Shown piece by piece: positions 1-5,318 of a stretch of 5,330 nucleotides of DNA. Source of the stretch: Paracoccaceae bacterium (GTDB lineage Bacteria; Pseudomonadota; Alphaproteobacteria; Rhodobacterales; Rhodobacteraceae); the NCBI GenBank assembly GCA_021767525.1, contig JAASTF010000234.1, positions 1 through 5,330 of the forward strand, in the 5' to 3' direction. A model generated the notes under the pieces. That model did not search any database and had not been told where the DNA came from. It saw nothing but the letters and a program-made list of their open reading frames with translations. A program made the position numbers and the translations under genes. The first letter of the stretch is position 1; each line of letters opens with the position of its first letter.

Positions 1-644
1 CCCTGGCGCGCGCGCTGGCGCCACGCCCGCGCATCATGCTGATGGACGAGCCGTTCTCGGGCCTCGACAACCGGCTGCGCGACGATATCCGCGACGAAAC
101 GCTGGATGTGCTCAAGGCCGAAGAGGCGGCGGTTCTGCTGGTGACGCATGAACCCGAAGAGGCGATGCGCATGGCCGACGAAATCGCGCTGATGCGCAAC
201 GGTAAGATCGTGCAGCAAGGCGCGCCCTATAACGTCTACAACGCGCCCGCCGATAAGCAGGCTGTTGCCTTTTTCAGCGATATCAACGTGATACGCGGCA
301 AAGTTCATGGCGCGCTGACGGATACGCCCTTTGGCCAGTTCCTGGCCCCCGGTGTGCCGGACGGGGCCGAGGTGGATATCGTGATCCGCCCGCAGCACAT
401 CAAGTTGGACCTTGATCGTGGCGGGCGCGGGCCCAACCCCACGCCGCAGGATGGGATCGCCGCCCGGGGCGAGGTTGTGCGCGCGCGCTTCATGGGCGCC
501 GAAAGCCTGGTCGAGATCCGCATGGACTATGACGGCTCGATCCTGAAGGCGACGGTGCCCAACGTGTTCCTGCCGGGGCCGGGCAAGCCGCTGTGGCTGA
601 TGATCCGCCGCGACCGCTGTTTCGTCTTTCCCGCGACCGATTAA
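1..644 (+). CDS. ABC transporter ATP-binding protein, FbpC-like (3' part, cut by window edge)
   Basis: This is the C-terminal 213 codons of an ABC-transporter ATPase; the reading frame is open from base 3 and ends at TAA 642-644. The first residues (LARALAPRP) are those that normally follow the LSGGQ signature, so the Walker A and signature motifs lie left of the window. Visible are Walker B with the catalytic Glu (IMLMDEP, fragment residues 11-17), the D-loop SGLD (19-22) and the H-loop histidine in VTHEPEEA (residue 49). A C-terminal TOBE-type regulatory domain follows, with IRPQHIKL near residue 128. The layout of the C-terminal domain, including the short FVFP ending, resembles FbpC/AfuC ferric-iron importers, in which the ATPase dimer energises uptake of periplasmic iron through FbpB. 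A spermidine, sulfate or other CUT1/POT-type importer ATPase remains possible. The permease and binding-protein genes would be expected upstream and are not seen. The family call is firm; the substrate is tentative. Confidence 0.9.
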   Translation, partial: LARALAPRPRIMLMDEPFSGLDNRLRDDIRDETLDVLKAEEAAVLLVTHEPEEAMRMADEIALMRNGKIVQQGAPYNVYNAPADKQAVAFFSDINVIRGKVHGALTDTPFGQFLAPGVPDGAEVDIVIRPQHIKLDLDRGGRGPNPTPQDGIAARGEVVRARFMGAESLVEIRMDYDGSILKATVPNVFLPGPGKPLWLMIRRDRCFVFPATD

Positions 645-721
645 GCCGCGAATCGCCGTTCGCCTTGGCTGGTGTGCGTGGCATGTCTTCGGCCTTGCAC
701 CGCTCAAGGGGCGCATCGTGG

Positions 722-748
722 CGGGCCGGGCGATCAATTTCCGGCCCG
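722..748 (+). terminator. GC-rich hairpin after the ABC ATPase gene, possible terminator
   Basis: CGGGCCGG at 722-729 pairs perfectly with CCGGCCCG at 741-748, giving an 8-bp stem with an 11-nt loop. It lies about 78 bases after the ABC ATPase stop codon and about 100 bases before tatA. No run of T follows on the plus strand, so it is not a textbook intrinsic terminator. It could instead be a 3'-end stabilising structure, or chance in GC-rich DNA. Termination is favoured only because the tat operon downstream appears to be a separate unit. Confidence 0.35.
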
Positions 749-811
749 TGCGGCGCTTTGGTCCTTCCATGTGCGCGCTATCGCCATTAGATACGGAAAA
801 TGATTTTTGCA

Positions 812-829
812 GGGCCCCGCACGGGGCCC
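812..829 (+). promoter_or_regulatory. Perfect 7-bp hairpin in the tatA leader, just before the ribosome binding site
   Basis: GGGCCCC at 812-818 pairs exactly with GGGGCCC at 823-829 around the 4-nt loop GCAC. The stem ends five bases before the tatA Shine-Dalgarno sequence AAGGGAG (835-841). All seven pairs are G-C, so it should fold stably in the mRNA. The T run (804-808) lies before the stem rather than after it on the plus strand, and the minus strand has an A run after it, so it is not an intrinsic terminator in either direction. It may protect the 5' end of the tat mRNA or affect ribosome access; this role is inferred. Confidence 0.45.
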
Positions 830-834
830 CGACC

Positions 835-841
835 AAGGGAG
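835..841 (+). promoter_or_regulatory. tatA ribosome binding site
   Basis: AAGGGAG lies seven bases before the ATG at 849. It decides the start: an in-frame TTG at 807 would add 14 residues that do not resemble a TatA N-terminus and would place the leader hairpin inside the coding region. From the ATG at 849 the protein begins with a short N-terminus followed directly by the membrane helix, as TatA should. Confidence 0.8.
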
Positions 842-848
842 AGATGAG

Positions 849-1073
849 ATGCTCAACAATATCGGCCTTCCCGGCCTTCTTTTGATCGCCGTCGTCGTGC
901 TGGTGCTGTTCGGCCGTGGCAAGATCAGCTCGCTCATGGGTGAGGTCGGCAAAGGGATCACCTCGTTCAAGAAAGGCGTTGCCGAGGGCAACAAAGAACT
1001 GGACAACGACGAGGACGAGGCCGCCACCGCCGCCAAGGACGTGACGCCCGAAAGCGACAAGGACAAGGCGTAA
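849..1073 (+). CDS. tatA: Sec-independent protein translocase subunit TatA
   Basis: TatA is the pore-forming or membrane-weakening subunit of the twin-arginine translocase. It oligomerises at TatBC-substrate complexes to pass folded proteins across the inner membrane. The 74-residue product has the family architecture. There is a short periplasmic N-terminus (MLNNIGLPG) and a single membrane helix at about residues 7-21. The Phe-Gly hinge is at 21-22, followed by an amphipathic helix at about 23-43 with conserved Phe40 in SFKKG. A loose acidic and lysine-rich tail follows from residue 44 (NDEDEAA, ESDKDKA). The length is somewhat shorter than E. coli TatA (about 89 residues) but normal for alphaproteobacteria. 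It is the first gene of the operon, with a good ribosome binding site, and tatB starts three bases after its stop. The 'A' rather than 'B' assignment rests on the FG hinge and on the neighbouring protein carrying the TatB pattern. Confidence 0.96.
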   Translation: MLNNIGLPGLLLIAVVVLVLFGRGKISSLMGEVGKGITSFKKGVAEGNKELDNDEDEAATAAKDVTPESDKDKA

Positions 1074-1076
1074 CCC

Positions 1077-1559
1077 ATGTTCGACCTTGGCTGGACCGAG
1101 CTGCTGCTGATCGGCATCGTGGCCCTTATCGTTGTGGGTCCGAAAGACCTGCCGGGCCTGTTCCGGTCGGTTGGCCGCTTTGTCGGCAAGGCCAAGTCGA
1201 TGGCGCGCGAATTCAGCCGCGCGATGGAAGACGCGGCGGACGACTCGGGTATCCGCGATGTCACCAAGACCATCCGCAGCGCCACCAACCCGGTGGGCAC
1301 CGCGATGGACAGCGTCAAGGACGCCACGCGCGGCCTGACCGATATCGACCCCAAAAGCGCCACCGGCCAGCTGTCTGCCGAACGCCAGGAAGCCAAGAAA
1401 AAGATCGAGGCCGCCGCCGCCCGCAAGGCCGCCGAGCGTATGCAGCGCGAGGCCGCCGAGGCGATGAAAAAGGCCGAGGCCGCCGAGGCCGCGCTGAAGC
1501 CCGGAGACCCCGCGGCTGACAGCGCGCCCAAGACGGATACCCCCAAGGACAGCGCATGA
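1077..1559 (+). CDS. tatB: Sec-independent protein translocase subunit TatB
   Basis: TatB forms the substrate-recognition complex with TatC and hands signal peptides on to TatA. The 160-residue product starts MFDLGWTELLL, with Glu8 at the position conserved in TatB. Its membrane helix is at about residues 6-20 and is followed by the VGPKDLP hinge (20-26), which is the typical TatB V-G-P form. An amphipathic helix spans about 27-55. The C-terminal part is a long Ala/Glu/Lys/Arg-rich helix, at about 101-141, likely coiled-coil, ending in a polar Pro/Asp tail. The length is close to E. coli TatB (171). Translation probably starts from AAGG at 1065-1068, eight bases before the ATG and inside the end of tatA. 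Its last codons contain AAGGA (1545-1549), which serves as the tatC ribosome binding site, and its stop overlaps the tatC start by four bases (ATGA), so TatB and TatC synthesis is probably coupled. Confidence 0.96.
   Translation: MFDLGWTELLLIGIVALIVVGPKDLPGLFRSVGRFVGKAKSMAREFSRAMEDAADDSGIRDVTKTIRSATNPVGTAMDSVKDATRGLTDIDPKSATGQLSAERQEAKKKIEAAAARKAAERMQREAAEAMKKAEAAEAALKPGDPAADSAPKTDTPKDSA
1545..1549 (+). promoter_or_regulatory. tatC ribosome binding site inside the tatB 3' end
   Basis: AAGGA lies six bases before the tatC ATG at 1556 and is embedded in the last tatB codons. This supports the 1556 start and, with the ATGA overlap, points to coupled translation. Confidence 0.7.
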
Positions 1560-2470
1560 GCGACACTGACGAGATCGACGACAGCTCGGCCCCGCTGATC
1601 GAGCATCTGGCCGAGCTGCGCACACGGCTGATCCATTCGGTCGTGGCCTTCGTGATCGGCATGGTGATCTGTTTCACCGTCGCCACCCCGATCTTCAACT
1701 TTCTGACCGCGCCGCTGTGCCAGGTGCTGGCCACGCGCGGGCAGGATTGCGACCTGATCTTCATCAGCCCGCAAGAAGGTTTCTTCGTCGCCATCAAGAT
1801 CTCGCTTCTGGGCGGCTTCATGCTGGCCTTTCCCTATATCGCCAACCAGATGTGGCGTTTCGTGGCGCCGGGGCTCTACAAGTCGGAAAAAGGCGCGTTC
1901 CTGCCCTTCCTGGTGGCCTCGCCCTTCATGTTCTTTCTGGGCGCGGCTTTTGCGTTCTACGTGGTCACGCCGCTGGCCTATGATTTCTTCCTGGGCTTCC
2001 AGCAATTCGGCCAGGAAGGCGAGGCCGTGGTTGGCGAAGAGCTCCAGCAGGGCCTGTCGGTCGTGTTCCAGGGCTCGGCCCAGGAATACCTGAACCTGAC
2101 GATCAAGTTCATCGTGGCGTTCGGGCTGTGTTTCCAGCTGCCCGTGCTGCTGACGCTGATGGGCAAGGCCGGGCTGGTCAGCTCTCAGGGCCTTAAGGAC
2201 GTGCGCAAATACGCGGTCGTGGGCATCCTGATGCTGGCGGCGCTTGTCACGCCCCCAGATGTCATCACCCAGGTGATCCTGTTCACCGTCGTCTATGGCC
2301 TTTACGAGGTGTCGATCTTCTTGGTGCGCCGTGTCGAGCGCGAGCGCAAGGAACGCCTGAAAGAAGAGGGCGTGTGGTTCGAGGATGACGAGGAAGAGTT
2401 CGACGACCCGCTGATGCGCGAGTTCGACGAAGACGACGACGAAGACCCCGGCATGGTGAACCGCGACTGA
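1556..2470 (+). CDS. tatC: Sec-independent protein translocase subunit TatC
   Basis: TatC is the polytopic core of the Tat translocase and binds the twin-arginine motif of export substrates. The 304-residue product has the N-terminal cytoplasmic motif EHLAELRTR (16-24). The first cytoplasmic loop has Phe102 and Glu111 (in RFVAPGLYKSEKG), which align by spacing with E. coli Phe94 and Glu103 of the signal-peptide site. Pro-Pro-Asp at 233-235 and Gln239 match E. coli Asp211 and Gln215. Six membrane helices are visible, at about 26-44, 79-100, 117-140, 183-203, 219-232 and 236-257. The position of E. coli Glu170 is Gln194 here (FGLCFQLP). Compared with E. coli TatC (258 residues), the second periplasmic loop (about 147-178) is roughly 16 residues longer, and there is a very acidic cytoplasmic tail (about 270-298). 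Cys55 and Cys65 both lie in the first periplasmic loop. The stop overlaps the next gene's ATG by one base. Confidence 0.98.
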   Translation: MSDTDEIDDSSAPLIEHLAELRTRLIHSVVAFVIGMVICFTVATPIFNFLTAPLCQVLATRGQDCDLIFISPQEGFFVAIKISLLGGFMLAFPYIANQMWRFVAPGLYKSEKGAFLPFLVASPFMFFLGAAFAFYVVTPLAYDFFLGFQQFGQEGEAVVGEELQQGLSVVFQGSAQEYLNLTIKFIVAFGLCFQLPVLLTLMGKAGLVSSQGLKDVRKYAVVGILMLAALVTPPDVITQVILFTVVYGLYEVSIFLVRRVERERKERLKEEGVWFEDDEEEFDDPLMREFDEDDDEDPGMVNRD

Positions 2471-3312
2471 TGGACGACGCCACGCTGACCCGCATCGCCG
2501 ACGCGTTAGAGCGGATCGCCCCCGCGCCGATGGCCGCGCCCGATTTCGACGCGGCAGATGCCTTTGTCTGGCACGTCTCGCCCGACCGTCTGGTGCCGGT
2601 GCCGCAGGTCAATCGCGTGGCCATCGACCTGCTGGTGGGGATCGGGCGCGCGCGCGACACGTTGTTGGAAAACACCCGCCACTTCGCCCAGGGTCTGCCA
2701 GCCAACAACGCCCTTCTGTGGGGCGCGCGTGGCATGGGCAAGTCCAGCCTGGTCAAGGCCGCCCATGCGGCTGTCCTGGACGAGGGGCTGGCCCTGAAAA
2801 TCGTCGAGCTGCAGCGCGAGGATCTGCCCAGCGTGGGCCGTCTGTTGAACCTGCTGCGCGCCGCGCCACAGCATCGCTTTGTCCTGTTTTGCGACGACCT
2901 GTCGTTCAGCCATGACGACCAGCATTACAAAAGCCTCAAGGCCGTTCTGGATGGCGGCATAGAGGGCCGGCCCGACAACGTGATCTTCTATGCCACGTCG
3001 AACCGCCGCCACCTGATGCCCCGCGACATGATCGAGAACGAGCGCGGCAGCGCCATCAACCCGTCCGAGGCGGTGGAGGAAAAAGTCAGCCTGTCGGACC
3101 GGTTCGGCCTGTGGCTGGGCTTTCATCCCTGCGACCAGGACGAGTACCTGGCGATGATCCGGGGCTACTGCGAGGCGTATGGGTTGACAATCGACGACGA
3201 AACCCTGCGCGCCGAGGCCATCGAATGGCAAGCCACGCGCGGTGGCCGCTCGGGCCGGGTGGCCTGGCAGTTCTTTACCGATCTGGCGGGCCGCAAGGGC
3301 GTGCGCCTGTAA
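2470..3312 (+). CDS. AAA+ ATPase of the DUF815 family
   Basis: The 280-residue product is a soluble P-loop ATPase that matches the DUF815 family, whose cellular role is not settled. Walker A is GARGMGKSS (85-93), with Lys91 and Ser92. Walker B is FVLFCDDLSF (137-146), with Asp142 and Asp143. Sensor 1 is in FYATSNRRHL, with Asn178, and the SDRFGL motif (209-214) contains the likely arginine finger, Arg211. The N-terminal 80 residues are largely helical with no signal peptide or membrane helix, so it should be cytoplasmic. The C-terminal part (about 215-280) looks like the AAA+ lid. All nucleotide-handling residues are present and the length is usual. The start is the ATG in the TGATG junction with tatC; GGTGA at 2455-2459 is only a modest ribosome binding site, so reinitiation after tatC is likely. 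Being last in the tat unit suggests shared expression, but a direct role in Tat export is not shown. Confidence 0.9.
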   Translation: MDDATLTRIADALERIAPAPMAAPDFDAADAFVWHVSPDRLVPVPQVNRVAIDLLVGIGRARDTLLENTRHFAQGLPANNALLWGARGMGKSSLVKAAHAAVLDEGLALKIVELQREDLPSVGRLLNLLRAAPQHRFVLFCDDLSFSHDDQHYKSLKAVLDGGIEGRPDNVIFYATSNRRHLMPRDMIENERGSAINPSEAVEEKVSLSDRFGLWLGFHPCDQDEYLAMIRGYCEAYGLTIDDETLRAEAIEWQATRGGRSGRVAWQFFTDLAGRKGVRL

Positions 3313-3324
3313 GGCGGGGCGTGC

Positions 3325-3344
3325 ACGGCCCCATACGGGGCCGT
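3325..3344. terminator. Convergent-gene hairpin, likely bidirectional terminator
   Basis: ACGGCCCC at 3325-3332 pairs perfectly with GGGGCCGT at 3337-3344 around the loop ATAC, an 8-bp stem. It sits in the 36-base gap between the stop of the DUF815 gene (plus strand) and the stop of the nlpD-like gene (minus strand), where a two-way terminator is expected. Neither side has a clear run of T, which is common in GC-rich alphaproteobacteria. Placement and perfect symmetry are seen; termination itself is inferred. Confidence 0.6.
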
Positions 3345-3348
3345 TGCC

Positions 3349-4584
3349 TCAGTTCAGGTAGGGTGTCGGATCGACGCTGTCAAAGCCCTTGCGCACCTCG
3401 AAATGCACGTAATTGGCTGTGCCGCCGCGCAGTTGCGCGATGGATTGGCCGCGGCTGACGCTGTCGCCTTTCTTGACGCGGATGTTTTCGACATTGGCAT
3501 AGACGGTCAGCAGGTTGTCGGGGTGCTTGACCACCACGATAGGCACCTGGTCGGCATCCGAGGTGATGGCCGCCACAGTGCCGCTGGCCGCCGCCTTGAC
3601 GGCGGTGCCGGGCGCGGCCTGGATGTCGATCCCATCATTCCGGCCCTTCGCGTAATCGCGGATGATCTTGCCCTGCACCGGATAGGCCATCCGCGCGTTG
3701 CCGTTCGAGGCCGGGGCCGATTGCTGGTTGCCCAGGTTCGGCGTGGCCGCCTTGACCGGCTCGGACGCGGCCTGGGTATCCTGCGGCAAGGGCTGCGAGG
3801 CCGAGGGCGGCGTGGGCGTCGGGCTGCCCGAGCCTGGTGCCGGCGTATCCAGCGTGGTCGTCGTGGTGGCCGGTGCGGCGGCGGTGGCTTGTGCGCTTGG
3901 GGCGCTGGGGGCGGCCTGCGGCTGCGCTACGGGGATCAACAGGTACTGGCCCTCGCGCACGCCGAAATCGCGGCCCAGCCCGTTCCAGTCGGCGAGGGCG
4001 CGCACGCTGACATTGTAAAGCCGCGCGATGGTATAGGCGGTTTCGCCGCGTTTGACCTTGTGCCGCACCGGTTCGACGCCAGCGGGGGGCGCGGCGCTTT
4101 GGGCGGCGGGCGCGGCGCCGGGGCCGGCGCGGTCTATCGCGTTGCCGGCCAGCGTCGTGATGTCCACGCGGTCGGGCGCGCCGGTGGCGGGCGATGGTTC
4201 GGCCACGCGGTTGGGCAGGGCGATCACTTCGCCTGCGCGCAGCTCGTCGCCCACCTGCAACCCGTTATAGCGCGCCAGCGCCCCTGCATCGGTGCCCACG
4301 CGCAGCGCGACGTCCTGCACGGTATCGCCGCGCTCGGCGATGGCGACCTGGTAACCGGGATAGGAAATCACCCCGCGATTGTCGGCGGGCGGGCGCGCGA
4401 CGGTCGCCTGGCGCGCGGCCTCGGCGGTCGAGGGGGCGTTGCCGAAATTGCCGCGCAGGTCGAAATCGAGCGGCGACTGGCACCCGGCCAGCAGCACGGT
4501 CGCGGCCACGGGCAGAACCACGCGCGACAGGCGCGGCAGACGGTCAGGTTTGATTGCGGCTGTCATCTCTCTCGATATCCTCAT
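3349..4584 (-). CDS. nlpD: NlpD-like lipoprotein with two LysM repeats and a degenerate LytM (M23) domain
   Basis: The 411-residue product is a predicted envelope lipoprotein. Its signal peptide ends in the lipobox LLAGC, with Cys35 as the lipidated residue. Gln36 rather than Asp at +2 suggests sorting to the outer membrane. LysM 1 (about 78-124) and LysM 2 (about 175-218) should bind peptidoglycan. A Pro/Ala/Thr/Ser linker (about 219-296) leads to a C-terminal LytM/M23 domain (about 299-411). That domain lacks most catalytic residues: the usual His of HxGxD is Asn316, the YxH His is Asn364 and the first His of HxH is Tyr392; only Asp320 and His394 remain. This is the pattern of NlpD/EnvC amidase activators, not active endopeptidases, although automated annotation often says metalloendopeptidase. 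The start at 4584 is supported by AAGGGG eight bases upstream; Met7 (4566) is an alternative. It lies 77 bases after pcm, matching the surE-pcm-nlpD order known in proteobacteria. DipM-like proteins are an alternative name. Confidence 0.9.
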   Translation of the reverse strand: MRISREMTAAIKPDRLPRLSRVVLPVAATVLLAGCQSPLDFDLRGNFGNAPSTAEAARQATVARPPADNRGVISYPGYQVAIAERGDTVQDVALRVGTDAGALARYNGLQVGDELRAGEVIALPNRVAEPSPATGAPDRVDITTLAGNAIDRAGPGAAPAAQSAAPPAGVEPVRHKVKRGETAYTIARLYNVSVRALADWNGLGRDFGVREGQYLLIPVAQPQAAPSAPSAQATAAAPATTTTTLDTPAPGSGSPTPTPPSASQPLPQDTQAASEPVKAATPNLGNQQSAPASNGNARMAYPVQGKIIRDYAKGRNDGIDIQAAPGTAVKAAASGTVAAITSDADQVPIVVVKHPDNLLTVYANVENIRVKKGDSVSRGQSIAQLRGGTANYVHFEVRKGFDSVDPTPYLN

Positions 4585-4592
4585 GTCTGGCG

Positions 4593-4598
4593 CCCCTT
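4593..4598 (-). promoter_or_regulatory. Ribosome binding site of the nlpD-like gene
   Basis: On the minus strand AAGGGG lies eight bases before the ATG at 4584-4582. It favours this start over the second in-frame ATG at 4566-4564, which is preceded by a GAGAGAG run placed too close to act well. The 77-base gap to pcm shows no obvious promoter, so the gene is probably co-transcribed with pcm but independently translated. Confidence 0.65.
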
Positions 4599-4661
4599 GT
4601 GGCCGGGGCTTTGCAACCTGTCACGCGCCGCATCCCGGGCAGGGCTGCCCTGGCACGGCTA

Positions 4662-5318
4662 TCAATCTTCACGGCCCAACCCCTCGACCAGCGGCACGAA
4701 ACGCACCGGGCGCAGCTCGTCATAGTCGAACCCGCTGTCGTGCCGCGTGACACGGATCAGGCTTTGCACCGTGTCCGACTGGCCCACGGGCACCACCATG
4801 ATACCCCCGATCTTCAACTGCGCCAAGAGCGGGCCGGGCGGGTCTTCGGCGGCGGCGGTCACGAGAATGCGATCAAAGGGCGCCTGATCTGGCAAGCCGA
4901 ACGAGCCATCTGCGGTGACCGCGGTGATGTTGACCAGCCCCATCTCGTCAAAGATCGCCTGCGCCTCGCGCACCAGCCGGCGATAGCGATCCACGGTATA
5001 GACCCGGCGCGCCAGCTGGCTGAGGATCGCCGCCTGATAGCCCGAGCCAGTGCCCACCTCGAGCACCTTGTCGCGCGGCTGGATATCCAGCGCCTGGCTC
5101 ATCAGGCCGACAACCGAGGGCTGGCTGATCGTCTGCCCGCAGGCAATGGGCAGGGGCATGTCCTCATAGGCGCGTTCGGCGAAGATGCCGCGCACGAAAG
5201 GCGCGCGATCGATCTTTTCCATCGCACCCAGCACGCGCTTGTCCGTCACCCCGCGCGAGCGCAGCGCGAACAGGAACTGCATCTTGCGTTCCGCGATGGC
5301 GTCGGGCTCGTCGCTCAT
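4662..5318 (-). CDS. pcm: Protein-L-isoaspartate O-methyltransferase
   Basis: This cytoplasmic enzyme transfers a methyl group from S-adenosylmethionine to the alpha-carboxyl of L-isoaspartyl residues in aged proteins, starting their repair to aspartate. The 218-residue product is close to the usual bacterial length (E. coli 208). It shows the family motif GQTISQP (61-67) and the SAM-binding motif I VLEVGTGSGYQAA (85-97). An acidic residue follows strand 2 (Asp110 in VYTVDR; often Glu in homologues). Further motifs are ADGSFGLP (136-143), FDRILVTAAA (148-157), the GGIMVVPVG strand (171-179) and the C-terminal RFVPLVEG signature (206-213). All the expected motifs are intact. The ATG at 5318-5316 overlaps an upstream stop in an ATGA junction, so translation is probably coupled to the gene before it, most likely surE. 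It is followed on the same strand by the nlpD-like gene. Confidence 0.96.
   Translation of the reverse strand: MSDEPDAIAERKMQFLFALRSRGVTDKRVLGAMEKIDRAPFVRGIFAERAYEDMPLPIACGQTISQPSVVGLMSQALDIQPRDKVLEVGTGSGYQAAILSQLARRVYTVDRYRRLVREAQAIFDEMGLVNITAVTADGSFGLPDQAPFDRILVTAAAEDPPGPLLAQLKIGGIMVVPVGQSDTVQSLIRVTRHDSGFDYDELRPVRFVPLVEGLGRED

Noticed and set aside
765..793. Possible sigma-70-like promoter for tatA (TTCCAT, 17-base spacer, TAGATA)
   Set aside because: Each box matches only about half of the consensus; the region is somewhat AT-richer than its surroundings, so a promoter nearby is plausible, but these boxes are not strong enough to annotate.
797..807. Small symmetric AT patch AAAAT-G-ATTTT as a possible operator
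   Set aside because: Too short, with no match to a regulator site I can name with confidence.
807..848. Upstream TTG start for tatA adding 14 residues
   Set aside because: The extension would encode the leader hairpin and ribosome binding site and does not fit a TatA N-terminus; the ATG at 849 has well-spaced AAGGGAG.
734..2005. A 423-codon open frame on the minus strand opposite tatA, tatB and part of tatC
   Set aside because: It is antisense to three well-supported tat genes, has low-complexity Ser/Ala/Arg-rich content, shows no recognisable domain, and such long shadow frames are expected from GC-rich codon bias.
2506..3231. A 241-codon minus-strand open frame opposite the DUF815 gene
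   Set aside because: It is a shadow of an intact AAA+ gene with all motifs and has no protein family features of its own.
4640..4652. Palindrome CAGGGCTGCCCTG between pcm and the nlpD-like gene
   Set aside because: The stem is only five base pairs with a 3-nt loop and no T run; the two genes are probably co-transcribed, so a terminator call is not supported.
3403..4725. A 440-codon open frame on the plus strand opposite the nlpD-like gene
   Set aside because: The product is Gly/Arg-rich without domains and is the mirror of the low-complexity linker and codon bias of the real minus-strand gene.
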